A stretch of DNA of 64,000 nt from Paramagnetospirillum magnetotacticum MS-1 (GCF_000829825.1 NZ_JXSL01000025.1:1-64000); one strand, 5' to 3'; counted from the first letter of the stretch, positions 8,303 through 17,351 are shown. Numbers and translations are program-made. Notes: a model not told the origin generated them from the letters alone.

Positions 8303-10330
8303 ATGACGTCCAAGTCTCCTTCCCTGCCTCGCGCCTGCGCCCTGGTCGGGCCTTTCGCCAGTGGCAAGACCAGTCTGCTCGAAGCCATGCTGTTCGCCTG
8401 CGGCGCCATAGGGCGCCAGGGCCGCATCAAGGATGGCACCACAATCGGCGATGCCAGTCCCGAAGCCCGCGCCCGCCTGATGAGCGTCGAGCCCAATATG
8501 GCCAGCGCCGATTATCTCGGCGAGAAGTGGACCTTCATCGACTGTCCCGGTTCGGTGGAGTTCCAGCAGGATTCCTACAATGCCCTGATGGCGGTCGATG
8601 TGGCGGTGGTGGTGTGCGAACCCGATCCCGCCCGCGCCGTGATGGTCGCCCCGGTGCTGAAATTCCTGGATCAGCACAAGATTCCCCATCTCTTGTTCGT
8701 CAACAAGATCGATACGGCAGGGACGCGCCTCAAGGAAACCCTGGAAGCCCTGCAGGCCGTGTCCGACCGGCCCTTGATCATGCGCGAGATTCCCATCCGC
8801 GAAGGTGATGCGGTGACCGGCTATATCGATCTGGTCAGCGAGCGGGCCTATAAGTACCGCCCCGGCCAGACCTCCGCCGTGATCAAGATCCCCGATGCCC
8901 TGAAGGGCGAGGAAAGCGCGGCGCGCCAGGAAATGCTGGAGCATCTGGCCGATTTCGACGACCACCTGATGGAAGAACTGCTGGAAGATATCCAGCCGCC
9001 CGCCGACGAGATCTATGACGATCTGGGCAAGGACCTGACCGGTGACCTGATCGTGCCGGTGTTCTTCGGCTCGGCGGAAAATGACGGCGGCATCCATCGC
9101 CTGCTGAAGGCCCTGCGCCACGACGCGCCCGGTCCCAAGGCCACCGCCGCGCGGCTGGGCATCAAGGCCGAAGGCGGCCCGCTGGCCGGTGTGTTCAAGA
9201 CGGTGCATGCCGCCCATACGGGCAAGCTCAGCTTCTCGCGCGTCTGGCGGGGTGAGTTCGCCGACAACCAGTCCCTGGATGTGGGGCGCATCGGCGGCCT
9301 CTATGTCATGACCGGCGGCACGCCCACCAAGGTCGCCAAGGCCGGTCTGGGCGATGTCTGCGCCTTTGGCCGTCTGGACGGCGTGGCCACCGGCGCGCTG
9401 ATCGGCGGGGCCGAGGCCGCGATGGCCGCCTGGCCCGAGCCTTTGTCGCCGCTTTTTGCCTTCGCGCTGGCCGCCGAAAAGAAGGGCGACGACGTCAAGC
9501 TGACCGGCGCCATCGCCAAGCTGGCCGAGGAGGACCCCTCGCTGTCGCTCGATCACGGCGAGTTCGGCGAGCAGATCCTGCGCGGCCAGGGCGAGATCCA
9601 TCTTCAGGTGGCCATCGACCGGCTGAAGAGTCGCTTCAACATGGCCGTGGTAACCAAAAAGCCGACGGTTCCCTATAAGGAAACCATCCGCAAATCCACC
9701 TCGGTGCATGGCCGTCACAAGAAGCAGTCGGGCGGCCACGGCCAGTTCGGCGACATTCATATCGACATCGCGCCGCTGCCTCGGGGCTCGGGCTTCCACT
9801 TCGTCGACAAGATCGTGGGCGGCGTGGTGCCGCGTCAGTACATCCCTTCCGTGGAAGAAGGCGTCGCCGAATTCCTGCACCAGGGCCCCTTCGGCTTCCC
9901 GGTGGTGGATTTGCAGGTCACGCTCACTTCAGGCAGCTACCACGCGGTGGACAGTTCCGACATGGCCTTCAAGACGGCGGCCCGCATCGCCATGAGCGAG
10001 GGCATGCCCCAATGCGATCCGGTCCTGCTGGAGCCGGTCCTGGCCGTGGAAATCTCGGTGCCCTCCGACTTCACCGCCAAGGCCCAGCGCATCGTCTCGG
10101 GACGCCGTGGCCAGATTCTCGGCTATGACGCCAAGGAAGGCTGGCAAGGCTGGGACGCGGTTTCGGCCTATCTGCCCCAGGCCGAGATGGACGATCTGAT
10201 CGTTGAATTGCGCTCGCTCACCATGGGGGTGGGGACGTTCTCGTGGACGTTCGACCACCTGCAGGAAATCTCCGGCCGGGTCGCCGACAAGGTGGTGGAA
10301 GCCCGCAAGGAGGCCCTGGCCAACGCCTGA
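8303..10330 (+). CDS. Elongation factor G-like GTPase (675 aa)
   Basis: The protein has the EF-G domain order: a GTPase domain (about 1-265), then domain II, then domains III-V ending near residue 670. The P-loop is GPFASGKTS, the G3 box DCPGS and the G4 box NKID. Domain IV is recognisable at GRHKKQSGGHGQFGDI and domain V at YIPSVEEGVAEF. The switch-I RGITI motif of translational EF-G is absent. The equivalent stretch reads MSVEPNMASADY, as in the second EF-G-like proteins common in alphaproteobacteria, whose role is unclear. GGAGGG precedes the ATG. An intrinsic terminator follows, so it is probably monocistronic. Confidence 0.9.
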   Translation: MTSKSPSLPRACALVGPFASGKTSLLEAMLFACGAIGRQGRIKDGTTIGDASPEARARLMSVEPNMASADYLGEKWTFIDCPGSVEFQQDSYNALMAVDVAVVVCEPDPARAVMVAPVLKFLDQHKIPHLLFVNKIDTAGTRLKETLEALQAVSDRPLIMREIPIREGDAVTGYIDLVSERAYKYRPGQTSAVIKIPDALKGEESAARQEMLEHLADFDDHLMEELLEDIQPPADEIYDDLGKDLTGDLIVPVFFGSAENDGGIHRLLKALRHDAPGPKATAARLGIKAEGGPLAGVFKTVHAAHTGKLSFSRVWRGEFADNQSLDVGRIGGLYVMTGGTPTKVAKAGLGDVCAFGRLDGVATGALIGGAEAAMAAWPEPLSPLFAFALAAEKKGDDVKLTGAIAKLAEEDPSLSLDHGEFGEQILRGQGEIHLQVAIDRLKSRFNMAVVTKKPTVPYKETIRKSTSVHGRHKKQSGGHGQFGDIHIDIAPLPRGSGFHFVDKIVGGVVPRQYIPSVEEGVAEFLHQGPFGFPVVDLQVTLTSGSYHAVDSSDMAFKTAARIAMSEGMPQCDPVLLEPVLAVEISVPSDFTAKAQRIVSGRRGQILGYDAKEGWQGWDAVSAYLPQAEMDDLIVELRSLTMGVGTFSWTFDHLQEISGRVADKVVEARKEALANA

Positions 10331-10359
10331 GTGGTCGGGGCTAGATGGCGAGGACAAGA

Positions 10360-10390
10360 GAGGGGCGCGCCGCATGACGCGCCCCTCTTT
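10360..10390 (+). terminator. Intrinsic terminator of the EF-G-like gene
   Basis: A 10-bp stem GAGGGGCGCG/CGCGCCCCTC (10360-10369 with 10378-10387) and an 8-nt loop are followed by TTT. It lies 30 nt after the EF-G-like stop codon. Confidence 0.75.
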
Positions 10391-10486
10391 GCTGCCCAAA
10401 TGTCAGGCAGCGCAACAATGCGTCTAAAATCATCGCAATTATGCTTTACGGAATAGGTAAAACCGCCTAGGCTTTCTGTTGTGATA

Positions 10487-10505
10487 CGCAAGAGGGGATC
10501 TTGCG
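10487..10505. promoter_or_regulatory. Small inverted repeat upstream of chemoreceptor gene
   Basis: CGCAAGA-GGGGA-TCTTGCG is a 7-bp perfect inverted repeat 37 nt before the chemoreceptor start. It could be an operator or a leader hairpin. No regulator is identifiable, so this is only a candidate site. Confidence 0.3.
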
Positions 10506-10541
10506 CATCGCGTAAGCTGTTGTGGTGTTGGGGGTCGTTTC

Positions 10542-12227
10542 ATGCTGACGAATTTGCGAATTTCGGCGCGGCTTTCCGTGCTGACGGTGTTGATGGTTGC
10601 CGTGGTTGCCGTGGTGGCCGGGGTCGGGCTGAGCGGAATTGGCGGCATTCATGATCGCATGAAGTCCATGTATGACGACCGGGTCGTCTGTCTGGGCCAA
10701 CTGTCCACCATTCTCGATTCCATGTATCGCATGCGCCAGAATGTCCTCTTCGCCATGGCGCAGGAGACGGAGGCGGAGCGGGCGCCCAATATCGCCGCGA
10801 TCGCCAAGCACGATGCTGCCGTGGATAAGGAGTGGAAGGACTATATCGGCACCACCCTGACGCCCGAGGAAAAGGTTCTGGCCGATCGCCTGTCGCTTCA
10901 GATCGCCGCCTACCGTGAAATTCGCGGCCGCCTGTTCACCGCGCTGAAGGCGGGCAACCGCGACCAGGCCAAGGCCATCGTCGAGACCGAGGGAAGCAAG
11001 TCCTTCGCCGATATGACCGAGACCTTACGGGCCCTGCTCGATCTTCAGGTCCGCGTCTCTAAGGAAGAATTTTCCGCCGCCGAGGATTCCTACGCGGTCT
11101 CCAAGACCTGGGCCTTGGCCGTGGGCCTGATCGGCGCCCTGCTGGGTGTCGTCCTGACCCTGGTGATCGGCCGTTCCATCAGCGTCCCCGTGGCCGAGTC
11201 CATTCGGGTCATGGAACGTCTGGCCCAAGACGACACCTCGGTGGAGGTCTCGGGGCAGGATCGTAAGGACGAGGTGGGCGACATCGCCCGCTCGGTCCAG
11301 GTGTTCAAGCAGAACGCTTTGGACAAGAAGCGCCTGGAGGCCGAGTCCGAAGCCGCCAAGGCCAAGGCCTTTGCTGATCATAAGGCCGAAATGAACCGTC
11401 TGGCTGGTGAGTTCGAATCCGGCGTCTCTCATGTGGTGGACAACGTGGCTGGGGCTTCGGACGAGTTGGAGCATACGGCCCAGACCATGTCGGCCCTGGC
11501 CGGTCAGGTGTCCGCCCAGGCCGCCGCCGTGGCCGCCGCCTCGGAGCAGGCCGCCGCCAATGTCCAGACCGTGGCCGCCGCCACCGAGGAATTGTCGTCT
11601 TCCGTCTCCGAAATCGGCCGTCAGGTCAGCGAATCCGCCAAGGTTGCCCGTAATGCGGTGGAAGAAGCCGCCCATTCCGACGCCATCGTGCGCGGTCTGT
11701 CGGAAGCGGCGGGCCGCATCGGTGAGGTGATCAGCCTGATCAACGATATCGCCGCCCAGACCAATCTGCTGGCGCTCAACGCCACCATCGAGGCCGCAAG
11801 GGCGGGCGAGGCCGGAAAGGGCTTCGCCGTGGTCGCCAACGAGGTCAAGAACCTCGCCAACCAGACCGCGCGCGCCACCGACGAGATCGGCCAGCAGATC
11901 ACCTCGGTTCAGACCGAGACCGGCCGCGCGGTCCAGGCCATTCACTCGGTCAGCGCCACCATCGGCCGCATCGACGAGATCGCGTCCGCCATCGCCTCGG
12001 CGGTGGAGCAGCAATCGGCCGCCACCCAGGAAATCGCCCGCAATGTGGAAGAAGCGGCGCGCGGCACCCAGGAGGTTTCCTCCAACATCTCCGGCGTCAC
12101 CTCGGCGGCGGGCGAAACCGGCGCCGCCGCGCAGACCGTGCTCGGCTCGGCCAAACGCCTGACGGCGGAATCGACGGTGCTGCACCGTTCGGTGGGCGAC
12201 TTCGTGGCCAAGGTCCGCAACGGCTGA
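10542..12227 (+). CDS. Methyl-accepting chemotaxis protein (561 aa)
   Basis: This is a transmembrane chemoreceptor that controls CheA and flagellar rotation. Residues about 10-32 are the first membrane helix. A periplasmic four-helix-bundle (4HB/Tar-type) sensor domain spans about 33-185 ([25 protein letters not shown]). The second membrane helix is about 187-210, HAMP follows (about 211-265), then the coiled-coil signalling domain. The conserved hairpin tip reads [20 protein letters not shown] and continues [12 protein letters not shown]. No C-terminal CheR-binding pentapeptide is visible. It is probably monocistronic and is followed by hairpins at 12281-12319. Confidence 0.95.
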   Translation: MLTNLRISARLSVLTVLMVAVVAVVAGVGLSGIGGIHDRMKSMYDDRVVCLGQLSTILDSMYRMRQNVLFAMAQETEAERAPNIAAIAKHDAAVDKEWKDYIGTTLTPEEKVLADRLSLQIAAYREIRGRLFTALKAGNRDQAKAIVETEGSKSFADMTETLRALLDLQVRVSKEEFSAAEDSYAVSKTWALAVGLIGALLGVVLTLVIGRSISVPVAESIRVMERLAQDDTSVEVSGQDRKDEVGDIARSVQVFKQNALDKKRLEAESEAAKAKAFADHKAEMNRLAGEFESGVSHVVDNVAGASDELEHTAQTMSALAGQVSAQAAAVAAASEQAAANVQTVAAATEELSSSVSEIGRQVSESAKVARNAVEEAAHSDAIVRGLSEAAGRIGEVISLINDIAAQTNLLALNATIEAARAGEAGKGFAVVANEVKNLANQTARATDEIGQQITSVQTETGRAVQAIHSVSATIGRIDEIASAIASAVEQQSAATQEIARNVEEAARGTQEVSSNISGVTSAAGETGAAAQTVLGSAKRLTAESTVLHRSVGDFVAKVRNG

Positions 12228-12280
12228 TATTAATTTGCGGAGATCGAAGGCGATCACCGCAACGCCCTCAACCGGCGGGC

Positions 12281-12319
12281 GGGCGCTTTGCGCCCTTGCC
12301 TTCCGCCGCATAAGCGGCG
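12281..12319 (+). terminator. Paired hairpins after the chemoreceptor gene
   Basis: GGGCGC-TTT-GCGCCC (12281-12295) is followed by CGCCGC-ATAA-GCGGCG (about 12304-12319). There is no clear U-tract, so function as a terminator is uncertain. The position downstream of the chemoreceptor fits. Confidence 0.4.
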
Positions 12320-12326
12320 CGGCCCG

Positions 12327-12372
12327 TTGGGCCTAACCAAACTGCCATGAGACTTGCTCACGGCAGTTTGGT
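12327..12372. repeat. 46-nt hairpin element, copy 2 (TTGGGCCTAACC family)
   Basis: TTGGGCCTAACC runs into the stem ACCAAACTGCC/GGCAGTTTGGT (12336-12346 with 12362-12372). One A-C mismatch and an inner TGAG/CTCA stem close a 5-nt loop. It has the same length and layout as 477-522. Where the two copies differ in the stem, both arms change together. It lies 72 nt upstream of the start of the small gene at 12444. Confidence 0.7.
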
Positions 12373-12443
12373 GCGGGGGCTGGATATTTCCGGCGGCGTG
12401 GTGCTATAGAGCGGTGCCACGCCGCTTTGGAAAGGACGCGCCC

Positions 12444-12713
12444 ATGGAAAACCGTGAGATGTTCGAAGAGATCGCCGCCCTGATCGGCTCCATCGCCAAG
12501 GCGTTCGAACTCTCCGACGGCGACGTGGTCGCCGCCATCGAACGGGGCGATCTTGGCATGGAGATGCTGACCGACGACGAGGGGCAGAACTGCGTCGAGG
12601 TCACCCATTCGGGCCGCGTCGCCCGCATCTATCCCGGCGCCATCTTCCGCGTCGGCGATCAGCCCCAGGACAAGGAGGAAGAGTGCGGCAGCGGGTGTTC
12701 CTGCGGGCACTGA
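12444..12713 (+). CDS. Small acidic protein with Cys-rich C-terminus, unknown function (89 aa)
   Basis: I do not recognise a named family. The ATG at 12444 follows GGAAAGGA at suitable spacing. Residues 1-45 look helical (MFEEIAALIGSIAKAFELSD), the middle is beta-rich (VEVTHSGRVARIYPG), and the protein ends EECGSGCSCGH. The three Cys and terminal His in nine residues could bind a metal or a metal cluster. Codon use matches the host, so it is likely a native gene. It is followed by a large palindromic repeat. Confidence 0.75.
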   Translation: MENREMFEEIAALIGSIAKAFELSDGDVVAAIERGDLGMEMLTDDEGQNCVEVTHSGRVARIYPGAIFRVGDQPQDKEEECGSGCSCGH

Positions 12714-12730
12714 TTTAACCAAACCTGGAT

Positions 12731-12840
12731 CTGTCATCCCGAACGACCATCGGGAGGAGGGATCTCATCCCGGCACGGCGTTTCGGAAATCGGTATCGCC
12801 GCAGCAGACGGAGATCCCTCGGCTACGCTCGGGATGACAG
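12731..12840. repeat. Palindromic dispersed repeat (GTCATCCCG family), copy 1
   Basis: The outer arms CTGTCATCCCGA (12731-12742) and TCGGGATGACAG (12829-12840) are perfect inverted repeats. An inner pair GAGGGATCTC (12757-12766)/GAGATCCCTC (12811-12820) also matches. It lies between the convergent genes at 12444 and gmk, and could form a long stem acting as a two-way terminator. It resembles the element at 55519-55605. Confidence 0.7.
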
Positions 12841-12859
12841 GAATAATAGCTGGCGAGGG

Positions 12860-13504
12860 TTACTCCTCGCCCCGCAACCGGGTGACGAAGTCGGGCAAGC
12901 CCACCAGACGGTCGCGCTTTAAGCGCTCGGCGGCCAGGATGGCCTGGACGGCGGCGATGGATTTGTCCAGATCCACATTGACCACGATGTAATCGTATTC
13001 CGGCCAGTGGCTCATCTCGTCGCCGGCCTTGGACATGCGCTTCTTCACCACCTCGTCGGAATCCTGGGCGCGGCCCCTGAGGCGGCGCTCCAACTCCTCC
13101 ACCGAGGGCGGCAGGACGAAGACCGAGACCAGATCGGCCCGCGCGTTCTGGGCCATCTGCTGGGTGCCCTGCCAGTCGATATCGAACAGCACGTCGCGGC
13201 CCGACCGCAGGATGGCGTCCACCGGCCCCCTGGGCGTGCCATAGAAATTGTCGAAGACGCGGGCGTGTTCCAGGAATTCCCGCTGTTCCACCATCTCGTG
13301 GAATTTCTCGACGGTGACGAAGTGGTAGTCCTTGCCGTCCACCTCGCCGGGGCGCGGCGCCCGCGTGGTGGCCGAGACCGACATGCCGATGGCCGGGTCG
13401 CGTTCGAGCAGGGCGCGCGAGATGGTGGTCTTGCCCGCGCCCGAAGGCGACGACATCACCAGCATGAGACCACGGCGGCTGACGGTGGGAAGGGTATCGG
13501 TCAT
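12860..13504 (-). CDS. gmk: Guanylate kinase (214 aa)
   Basis: The enzyme phosphorylates GMP to GDP in nucleotide supply. The P-loop SSPSGAGKTTI is near the N-terminus. The GMP-binding region includes SATTRAPRPGEVDGKDYHFV and the Glu-Tyr-rich segment FDNFYGTPR. The lid region RRLRGRAQDSDEVVKKRM follows. Length is normal. The ATG at 13504 is 5 nt after the yicC stop, so the two are cotranscribed, a pairing common in alphaproteobacteria. The longer in-frame extension toward 13867 overlaps yicC and is not coding. Confidence 0.97.
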   Translation of the reverse strand: MTDTLPTVSRRGLMLVMSSPSGAGKTTISRALLERDPAIGMSVSATTRAPRPGEVDGKDYHFVTVEKFHEMVEQREFLEHARVFDNFYGTPRGPVDAILRSGRDVLFDIDWQGTQQMAQNARADLVSVFVLPPSVEELERRLRGRAQDSDEVVKKRMSKAGDEMSHWPEYDYIVVNVDLDKSIAAVQAILAAERLKRDRLVGLPDFVTRLRGEE

Positions 13505-13509
13505 GATTC

Positions 13510-14409
13510 CTACTCGATATTCTGGACCTGCTCTTTGAACTGGTCGATGACGGCTTTGAGGTCGAGTCCGACGCGGGTCAGTTCCACGTCCGATGATTTG
13601 GAGCACAGCGTGTTGGCCTCGCGGTTGAACTCCTGGGCCAGGAAGTCCAGCTTGCGGCCGATGGCACCGCCCTGGGCCAGCAGATCGCGGGCGGCGGCCA
13701 CATGGGCGGCCAGACGGTCCAGTTCTTCGCGCACATCGGCCTTGACGGCGATCAGCGCCACTTCCTGGGCGATGCGGTCCTCGGCCAGGGTCGGCGCGGC
13801 GTCGAGCACCTGAGCCACCTGGGCGCGCAGGCGTTCGCGCACCGCTTCGGGGCGCAGCACGGCGCATTCACCCGCCTTGGCCGACAGGGTGGCGATCTCA
13901 TCCAACTGCGCGGTCAGCACGGCGCCGATGCGAGTACCTTCCACCTGACGCATGGCGGCCAACTGGTCGAGCATGGCCTCCAGCGAGGCCTTCATGGCGC
14001 CCTCGCGGGCGGCGCGCAAGGTGTCGGCATCGCCGGTCTCGGCCTCGGTCACCGGTTCCAGCACGCCCTTGATGGCCAGCAATCCGTCCATGCGGGCGGG
14101 CGTGATCTCGGGGAAGCGGCCCTGCCACTGGCGGCAGATGCCCAGCAATTGTTCCAGCATGGCCTCGTTGACGCGGATCTGGGATTGTTCGGTCTCGGAG
14201 CGCACGGTGAGCGAGATCTGGACATTGCCGCGCTTCAGGCGCTTGGCCGCCGCCTCGCGGGCCGCCACTTCCAGACCGTCATAGCCCGGCGCCGACTTGC
14301 ACCGCAGTTCCAGGCCGCGCCCGTTGACGCTTTTGCCTTCCCACACCCAAGAGCCCTGGGTGTCGCGGCCTTCGGCCCGGGCATAGCCGGTCATGCTGGC
14401 GACGGTCAA
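13510..14409 (-). CDS. yicC: YicC-family protein, putative endoribonuclease (299 aa)
   Basis: This is a YicC-family protein, linked in other bacteria to RNA turnover. The N-terminal signature ASMTGYARAEG and the KSVNGRGLELR segment match YicC_N. The C-terminal DUF1732 part carries LDFLAQEFNREANTLCSKS, the strongest family motif. The start is a TTG at 14409, 7 nt after AGGAGG, giving the usual N-terminus (TVASMTGYARA) and the normal family length. It is the promoter-proximal gene of the yicC-gmk operon. Confidence 0.95.
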   Translation of the reverse strand: MTVASMTGYARAEGRDTQGSWVWEGKSVNGRGLELRCKSAPGYDGLEVAAREAAAKRLKRGNVQISLTVRSETEQSQIRVNEAMLEQLLGICRQWQGRFPEITPARMDGLLAIKGVLEPVTEAETGDADTLRAAREGAMKASLEAMLDQLAAMRQVEGTRIGAVLTAQLDEIATLSAKAGECAVLRPEAVRERLRAQVAQVLDAAPTLAEDRIAQEVALIAVKADVREELDRLAAHVAAARDLLAQGGAIGRKLDFLAQEFNREANTLCSKSSDVELTRVGLDLKAVIDQFKEQVQNIE

Positions 14410-14512
14410 AGGGGAGCCTCCTTGCGAAAATGTCAGGGGGATTTATAGCCTTGCCGGGCCTGAGCAACAACCGCGCTTTCCCCGATCTGCGGGCGGGGAT
14501 AGACTTTACCCC

Positions 14513-14956
14513 ATGAAGGAAAGACGACGCCCCGAACGCGGCCGCCCCAACGTCATCGAGATCGTGGTGCGCGTGCCCGCCGACAAGGCCGATGCGGTCA
14601 AGGCCTATGCCGGGCGCATCTCGCGCCGCCGCAGCCCCGCCCTTCGCGACGAGGTCATCAGCCGTCTGCGGTCGCGTCCCGATATCATGGACCGCTTCGG
14701 GGTCAAGGCCCTGTTCCTGTTCGGCTCGGTGGTGCGCGAGGAGGCCAAGCCCACCAGCGATATTGACCTGATGGTGGACTTCTTTCCTGGCAGGCCCGGC
14801 GGTCTGTTCGCCTATGTGGAACTGAAGCACGCCCTGGAAGGCCTCCTGGGACGCCCGGTGGATCTCATCACCTCGGGCAATATCAAGCCGCGCCTGAAAA
14901 AGCGCATCTTGGAGGAATGCATGCTGGTCTATGGCGAGGGAGACGCAAGACGGTGA
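14513..14956 (+). CDS. MNT-type nucleotidyltransferase, antitoxin-like (147 aa)
   Basis: This is a small Pol-beta-fold nucleotidyltransferase. The motif LFGSVVREEAKPTSDIDLMV carries the GS and DxD metal-binding residues around positions 75-88. The N-terminal part (about 1-55) is basic and contains RRSPALRDEVISRLR, a possible helix. In HEPN/MNT systems the MNT partner neutralises the HEPN ribonuclease, in characterised cases by AMPylating it. The stop codon overlaps the GTG start of the HEPN gene, so the two are translationally coupled. Start ATG at 14513; no strong ribosome-binding site is visible. Confidence 0.88.
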   Translation: MKERRRPERGRPNVIEIVVRVPADKADAVKAYAGRISRRRSPALRDEVISRLRSRPDIMDRFGVKALFLFGSVVREEAKPTSDIDLMVDFFPGRPGGLFAYVELKHALEGLLGRPVDLITSGNIKPRLKKRILEECMLVYGEGDARR

Positions 14957-15321
14957 CCTTCAAGGATTGGCGGGTCCGTATCGAGGATATGATCGAGGCC
15001 ATCGAGCGCATCCGGCGCTATACCGAGGGCATGGACGACCGCCGCTTCGTCGCCGATGAGCGCACCGTGGATGCGGTAATCCGCAATCTGGAAATTATCG
15101 GCGAGGCGGCCAAGCGCGTCCCCTTCAATGTCATCGAGCGCCACCCCGATATCCCCTGGAGCCGCATGTCCGAGATGCGCAACATCCTGGTGCACGAATA
15201 CCATTCGGTGGACCCCTCCATCATCTTCGATACCGCGCGCCACGATCTGCCGCCGCTCCTGGGACCGCTGCGCGCCCTGCTGGCCGAGCGCAACGGCAAT
15301 GGGAATGGCAACGGCGGATGA
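14953..15321 (+). CDS. HEPN-domain (DUF86) ribonuclease toxin-like protein (122 aa)
   Basis: This is a DUF86/HEPN protein. The conserved Rx4-6H ribonuclease motif is RNILVHEY, around residue 76. Upstream helices read VIRNLEIIGEAAKRVPFNVI. The start is GTG at 14953, whose last bases form the TGA of the MNT gene (GTGA overlap). It ends in an Asn-Gly run (NGNGNGNGG). Its own TGA overlaps the ATG of the next gene (ATGA). HEPN toxins of this type cleave RNA and are controlled by the neighbouring MNT protein. Confidence 0.88.
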   Translation: MTFKDWRVRIEDMIEAIERIRRYTEGMDDRRFVADERTVDAVIRNLEIIGEAAKRVPFNVIERHPDIPWSRMSEMRNILVHEYHSVDPSIIFDTARHDLPPLLGPLRALLAERNGNGNGNGG

Positions 15322-16076
15322 GCGGCTTTACCTCCATCCTGATCACCGGCGCGTCTTCCGGCCTGGGGGCCGGACTGGCGCGGGTTTTCGCGGCGCCCGG
15401 AATCACCCTTCATCTGTCGGGACGCGACCTGGGCCGTCTGGATGAGGTGGCCGGGCAGTGCCGGGCGCGGGGCTCGGAGGTTTATACCGCTCCGGTGGAC
15501 GTCACCGACCGGGCCGCCACCGCGCGCTGGGTGGAGTCTTCGGAGGCTATCCGGCCTTTGGACCTGATTATCGCCAATGCGGGAATCTCAGCGGGAACCG
15601 GGGGCCGGGGCGAGACCGAGGCGCAGACGCGCGCTATCTTCGCCACCAATGTGGATGGCGTCTTCAACACGGTCCTGCCCGCCATTGCCTTTCTCAAGGA
15701 GCGCCACCGGGGCCAGATCGGCATCATGAGTTCCCTGGCCAGCTTCCGGGGTTTCCCCGGCGCGCCCGCCTATTGCGCGTCGAAGGCGGCGGTGAGGGTC
15801 TGGGGCGAGTCCTTGCGCGGGGAACTGGCGCCCCTTGGCGTCGGCGTCTCGGTGATCTGCCCCGGCTTCGTGAAAACGCCCATGACGGCGGTGAACCGGT
15901 TTTCCATGCCCTTCCTGATGGATGTGGAGCGGGCCAGCCGCATCATGGCCCGTGGGCTGGCGGGCAACCGGGGCCGCATCGCCTTTCCCTGGCCCATGCA
16001 TGTGATGGCCAGGTTGGCGGGTTGCTTGCCCAGTGCGCTTATGGATCGTATCGCGGGCGGCCTGCCCCGGAAGTAG
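15318..16076 (+). CDS. Short-chain dehydrogenase/reductase (252 aa)
   Basis: This is a classical SDR oxidoreductase. The cofactor motif ITGASSGLGAGLARVF is at the N-terminus, NAG follows at IIANAGISAG, and the catalytic Ser and YxxxK are in SSLASFRGF and YCASKAAVRVW. The C-terminal 50 residues (FPWPMHVMARLAGCLPSALM) are hydrophobic and may contact membrane or substrate. Its start overlaps the HEPN stop, so it is cotranscribed with the toxin-antitoxin pair. That may be a simple operon tail rather than a functional link. Substrate unknown. Confidence 0.9.
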   Translation: MSGFTSILITGASSGLGAGLARVFAAPGITLHLSGRDLGRLDEVAGQCRARGSEVYTAPVDVTDRAATARWVESSEAIRPLDLIIANAGISAGTGGRGETEAQTRAIFATNVDGVFNTVLPAIAFLKERHRGQIGIMSSLASFRGFPGAPAYCASKAAVRVWGESLRGELAPLGVGVSVICPGFVKTPMTAVNRFSMPFLMDVERASRIMARGLAGNRGRIAFPWPMHVMARLAGCLPSALMDRIAGGLPRK

Positions 16077-16121
16077 CGCAGGGACTTGCCGAGGCCTCCG
16101 TGAAAGGCCATAAGGGAAGGT

Positions 16122-17351
16122 ATGGATAATTTCGTCATCGCCGTCTTCTTCCTCACCTATCTCGGCATGGCCTTCGGGTCGGTTCCGGGTTTGAGGCTTG
16201 ATCGCACCGGCATCGCCTTGCTGGCGGTGGTGGTGTTGCTGGTTTCGGGCAAGGTGGGCGTCAAGGCCATGGGCTCGTCCATCGACGTGCCCACCTTGCT
16301 GCTGCTGTTCGCCCTGATGATCGTCTCGGCCCAGTTCCAACTGGCGGGCGTCTATGGCGCCGTGGCGCAAAGAGTGGCGGAATCGCCCGGATCGGCCCGG
16401 CGTCTGCTGGGTCTGGTGGTGGCGGTGTCGGGCGGGCTGTCGGCGGTGCTGGCCAATGACGTGGTCTGCTTCGCCATGACTCCGATCATCGCCGAGGGTA
16501 TCCGGCGGCGCGGCCTCGATCCGCGCCCCTATCTGCTGGGGCTGGTGGGCGCCGCCAATGCGGGCAGCGCCGCCACCCTGATCGGCAATCCCCAGAACAT
16601 CCTGATCGGACAGGTGGGCGGTCTGGATTTCTGGAATTTCCTGGCCGCCTGCGCCGTTCCTGCCGCCCTGTCGCTGGTGGCGGTCTATGCCTGCGTCGCC
16701 TGGATCTGGCAGCGGGAACTGGATGCGGTTCCCGAACCGGTGGCGGCCCATCCTCCGGCCGAGGGGCATCGCTGGCAGGCCGTCAAGGGCGGCATCGCGC
16801 TGGCCGTTCTGGCCTTGCTGTTCGCCGCCCCCTTGCCGCGCGAAGTGGGCGCCATGGTCATCGCCGCCCTGCTGCTGGCCAGCCGCCGCATGTGCTCGCG
16901 CGAGATGATCGGTCTGGTGGATTGGCATCTGTTGCTGCTGTTCGCCTGCCTGTTCGTGGTGACCGGCGCCTTCGCCGACACCGATCTGGCGCGACACTGG
17001 GTCAATTGGCTGGCCGAGAACGGATTGTTCCCCGATTCGCTCAAGGCCATGGTGCCGGTGGCGCTGGTGGCGTCTAACTCCATCGGCAATGTGCCTGCCG
17101 TGATGCTGATCCTGGCGGTGTGGCCCACCCCCGATACCGGGGCGCTGACCGGTCTTGCCCTGCTGTCGACCTTGGCGGGCAATTTCCTGCTGGTGGGCAG
17201 CATGGCCAATATCATCGTGGCCGAGCGCGCCGCCGGGGCCGGTTGCCGTCTGTCCTTCGGCGATTTCGCCCGCGCGGGCATTCCCATGACCCTGGTGACC
17301 ATGGCCATCGCCATCGTCTGGCTGCGCCTGGGCGGCTGGATGACATGGTAG
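16122..17351 (+). CDS. SLC13/ArsB-like ion transporter family permease (409 aa)
   Basis: About ten to eleven membrane segments span the whole protein. Two conserved re-entrant-type motifs occur: AVLANDVVCFAMTPII with NAGSAATLIGNPQNILIG in the first half, and ASNSIGNVPAVMLI with AGNFLLVGSMANIIVAERA in the second. This duplicated layout is typical of the ion transporter superfamily (ArsB, NhaD, DASS). The substrate could be an anion or Na+/H+ and cannot be fixed. GGGAAGG precedes the ATG. The DUF420 gene starts 8 nt after its stop, suggesting one transcript. Confidence 0.87.
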   Translation: MDNFVIAVFFLTYLGMAFGSVPGLRLDRTGIALLAVVVLLVSGKVGVKAMGSSIDVPTLLLLFALMIVSAQFQLAGVYGAVAQRVAESPGSARRLLGLVVAVSGGLSAVLANDVVCFAMTPIIAEGIRRRGLDPRPYLLGLVGAANAGSAATLIGNPQNILIGQVGGLDFWNFLAACAVPAALSLVAVYACVAWIWQRELDAVPEPVAAHPPAEGHRWQAVKGGIALAVLALLFAAPLPREVGAMVIAALLLASRRMCSREMIGLVDWHLLLLFACLFVVTGAFADTDLARHWVNWLAENGLFPDSLKAMVPVALVASNSIGNVPAVMLILAVWPTPDTGALTGLALLSTLAGNFLLVGSMANIIVAERAAGAGCRLSFGDFARAGIPMTLVTMAIAIVWLRLGGWMTW

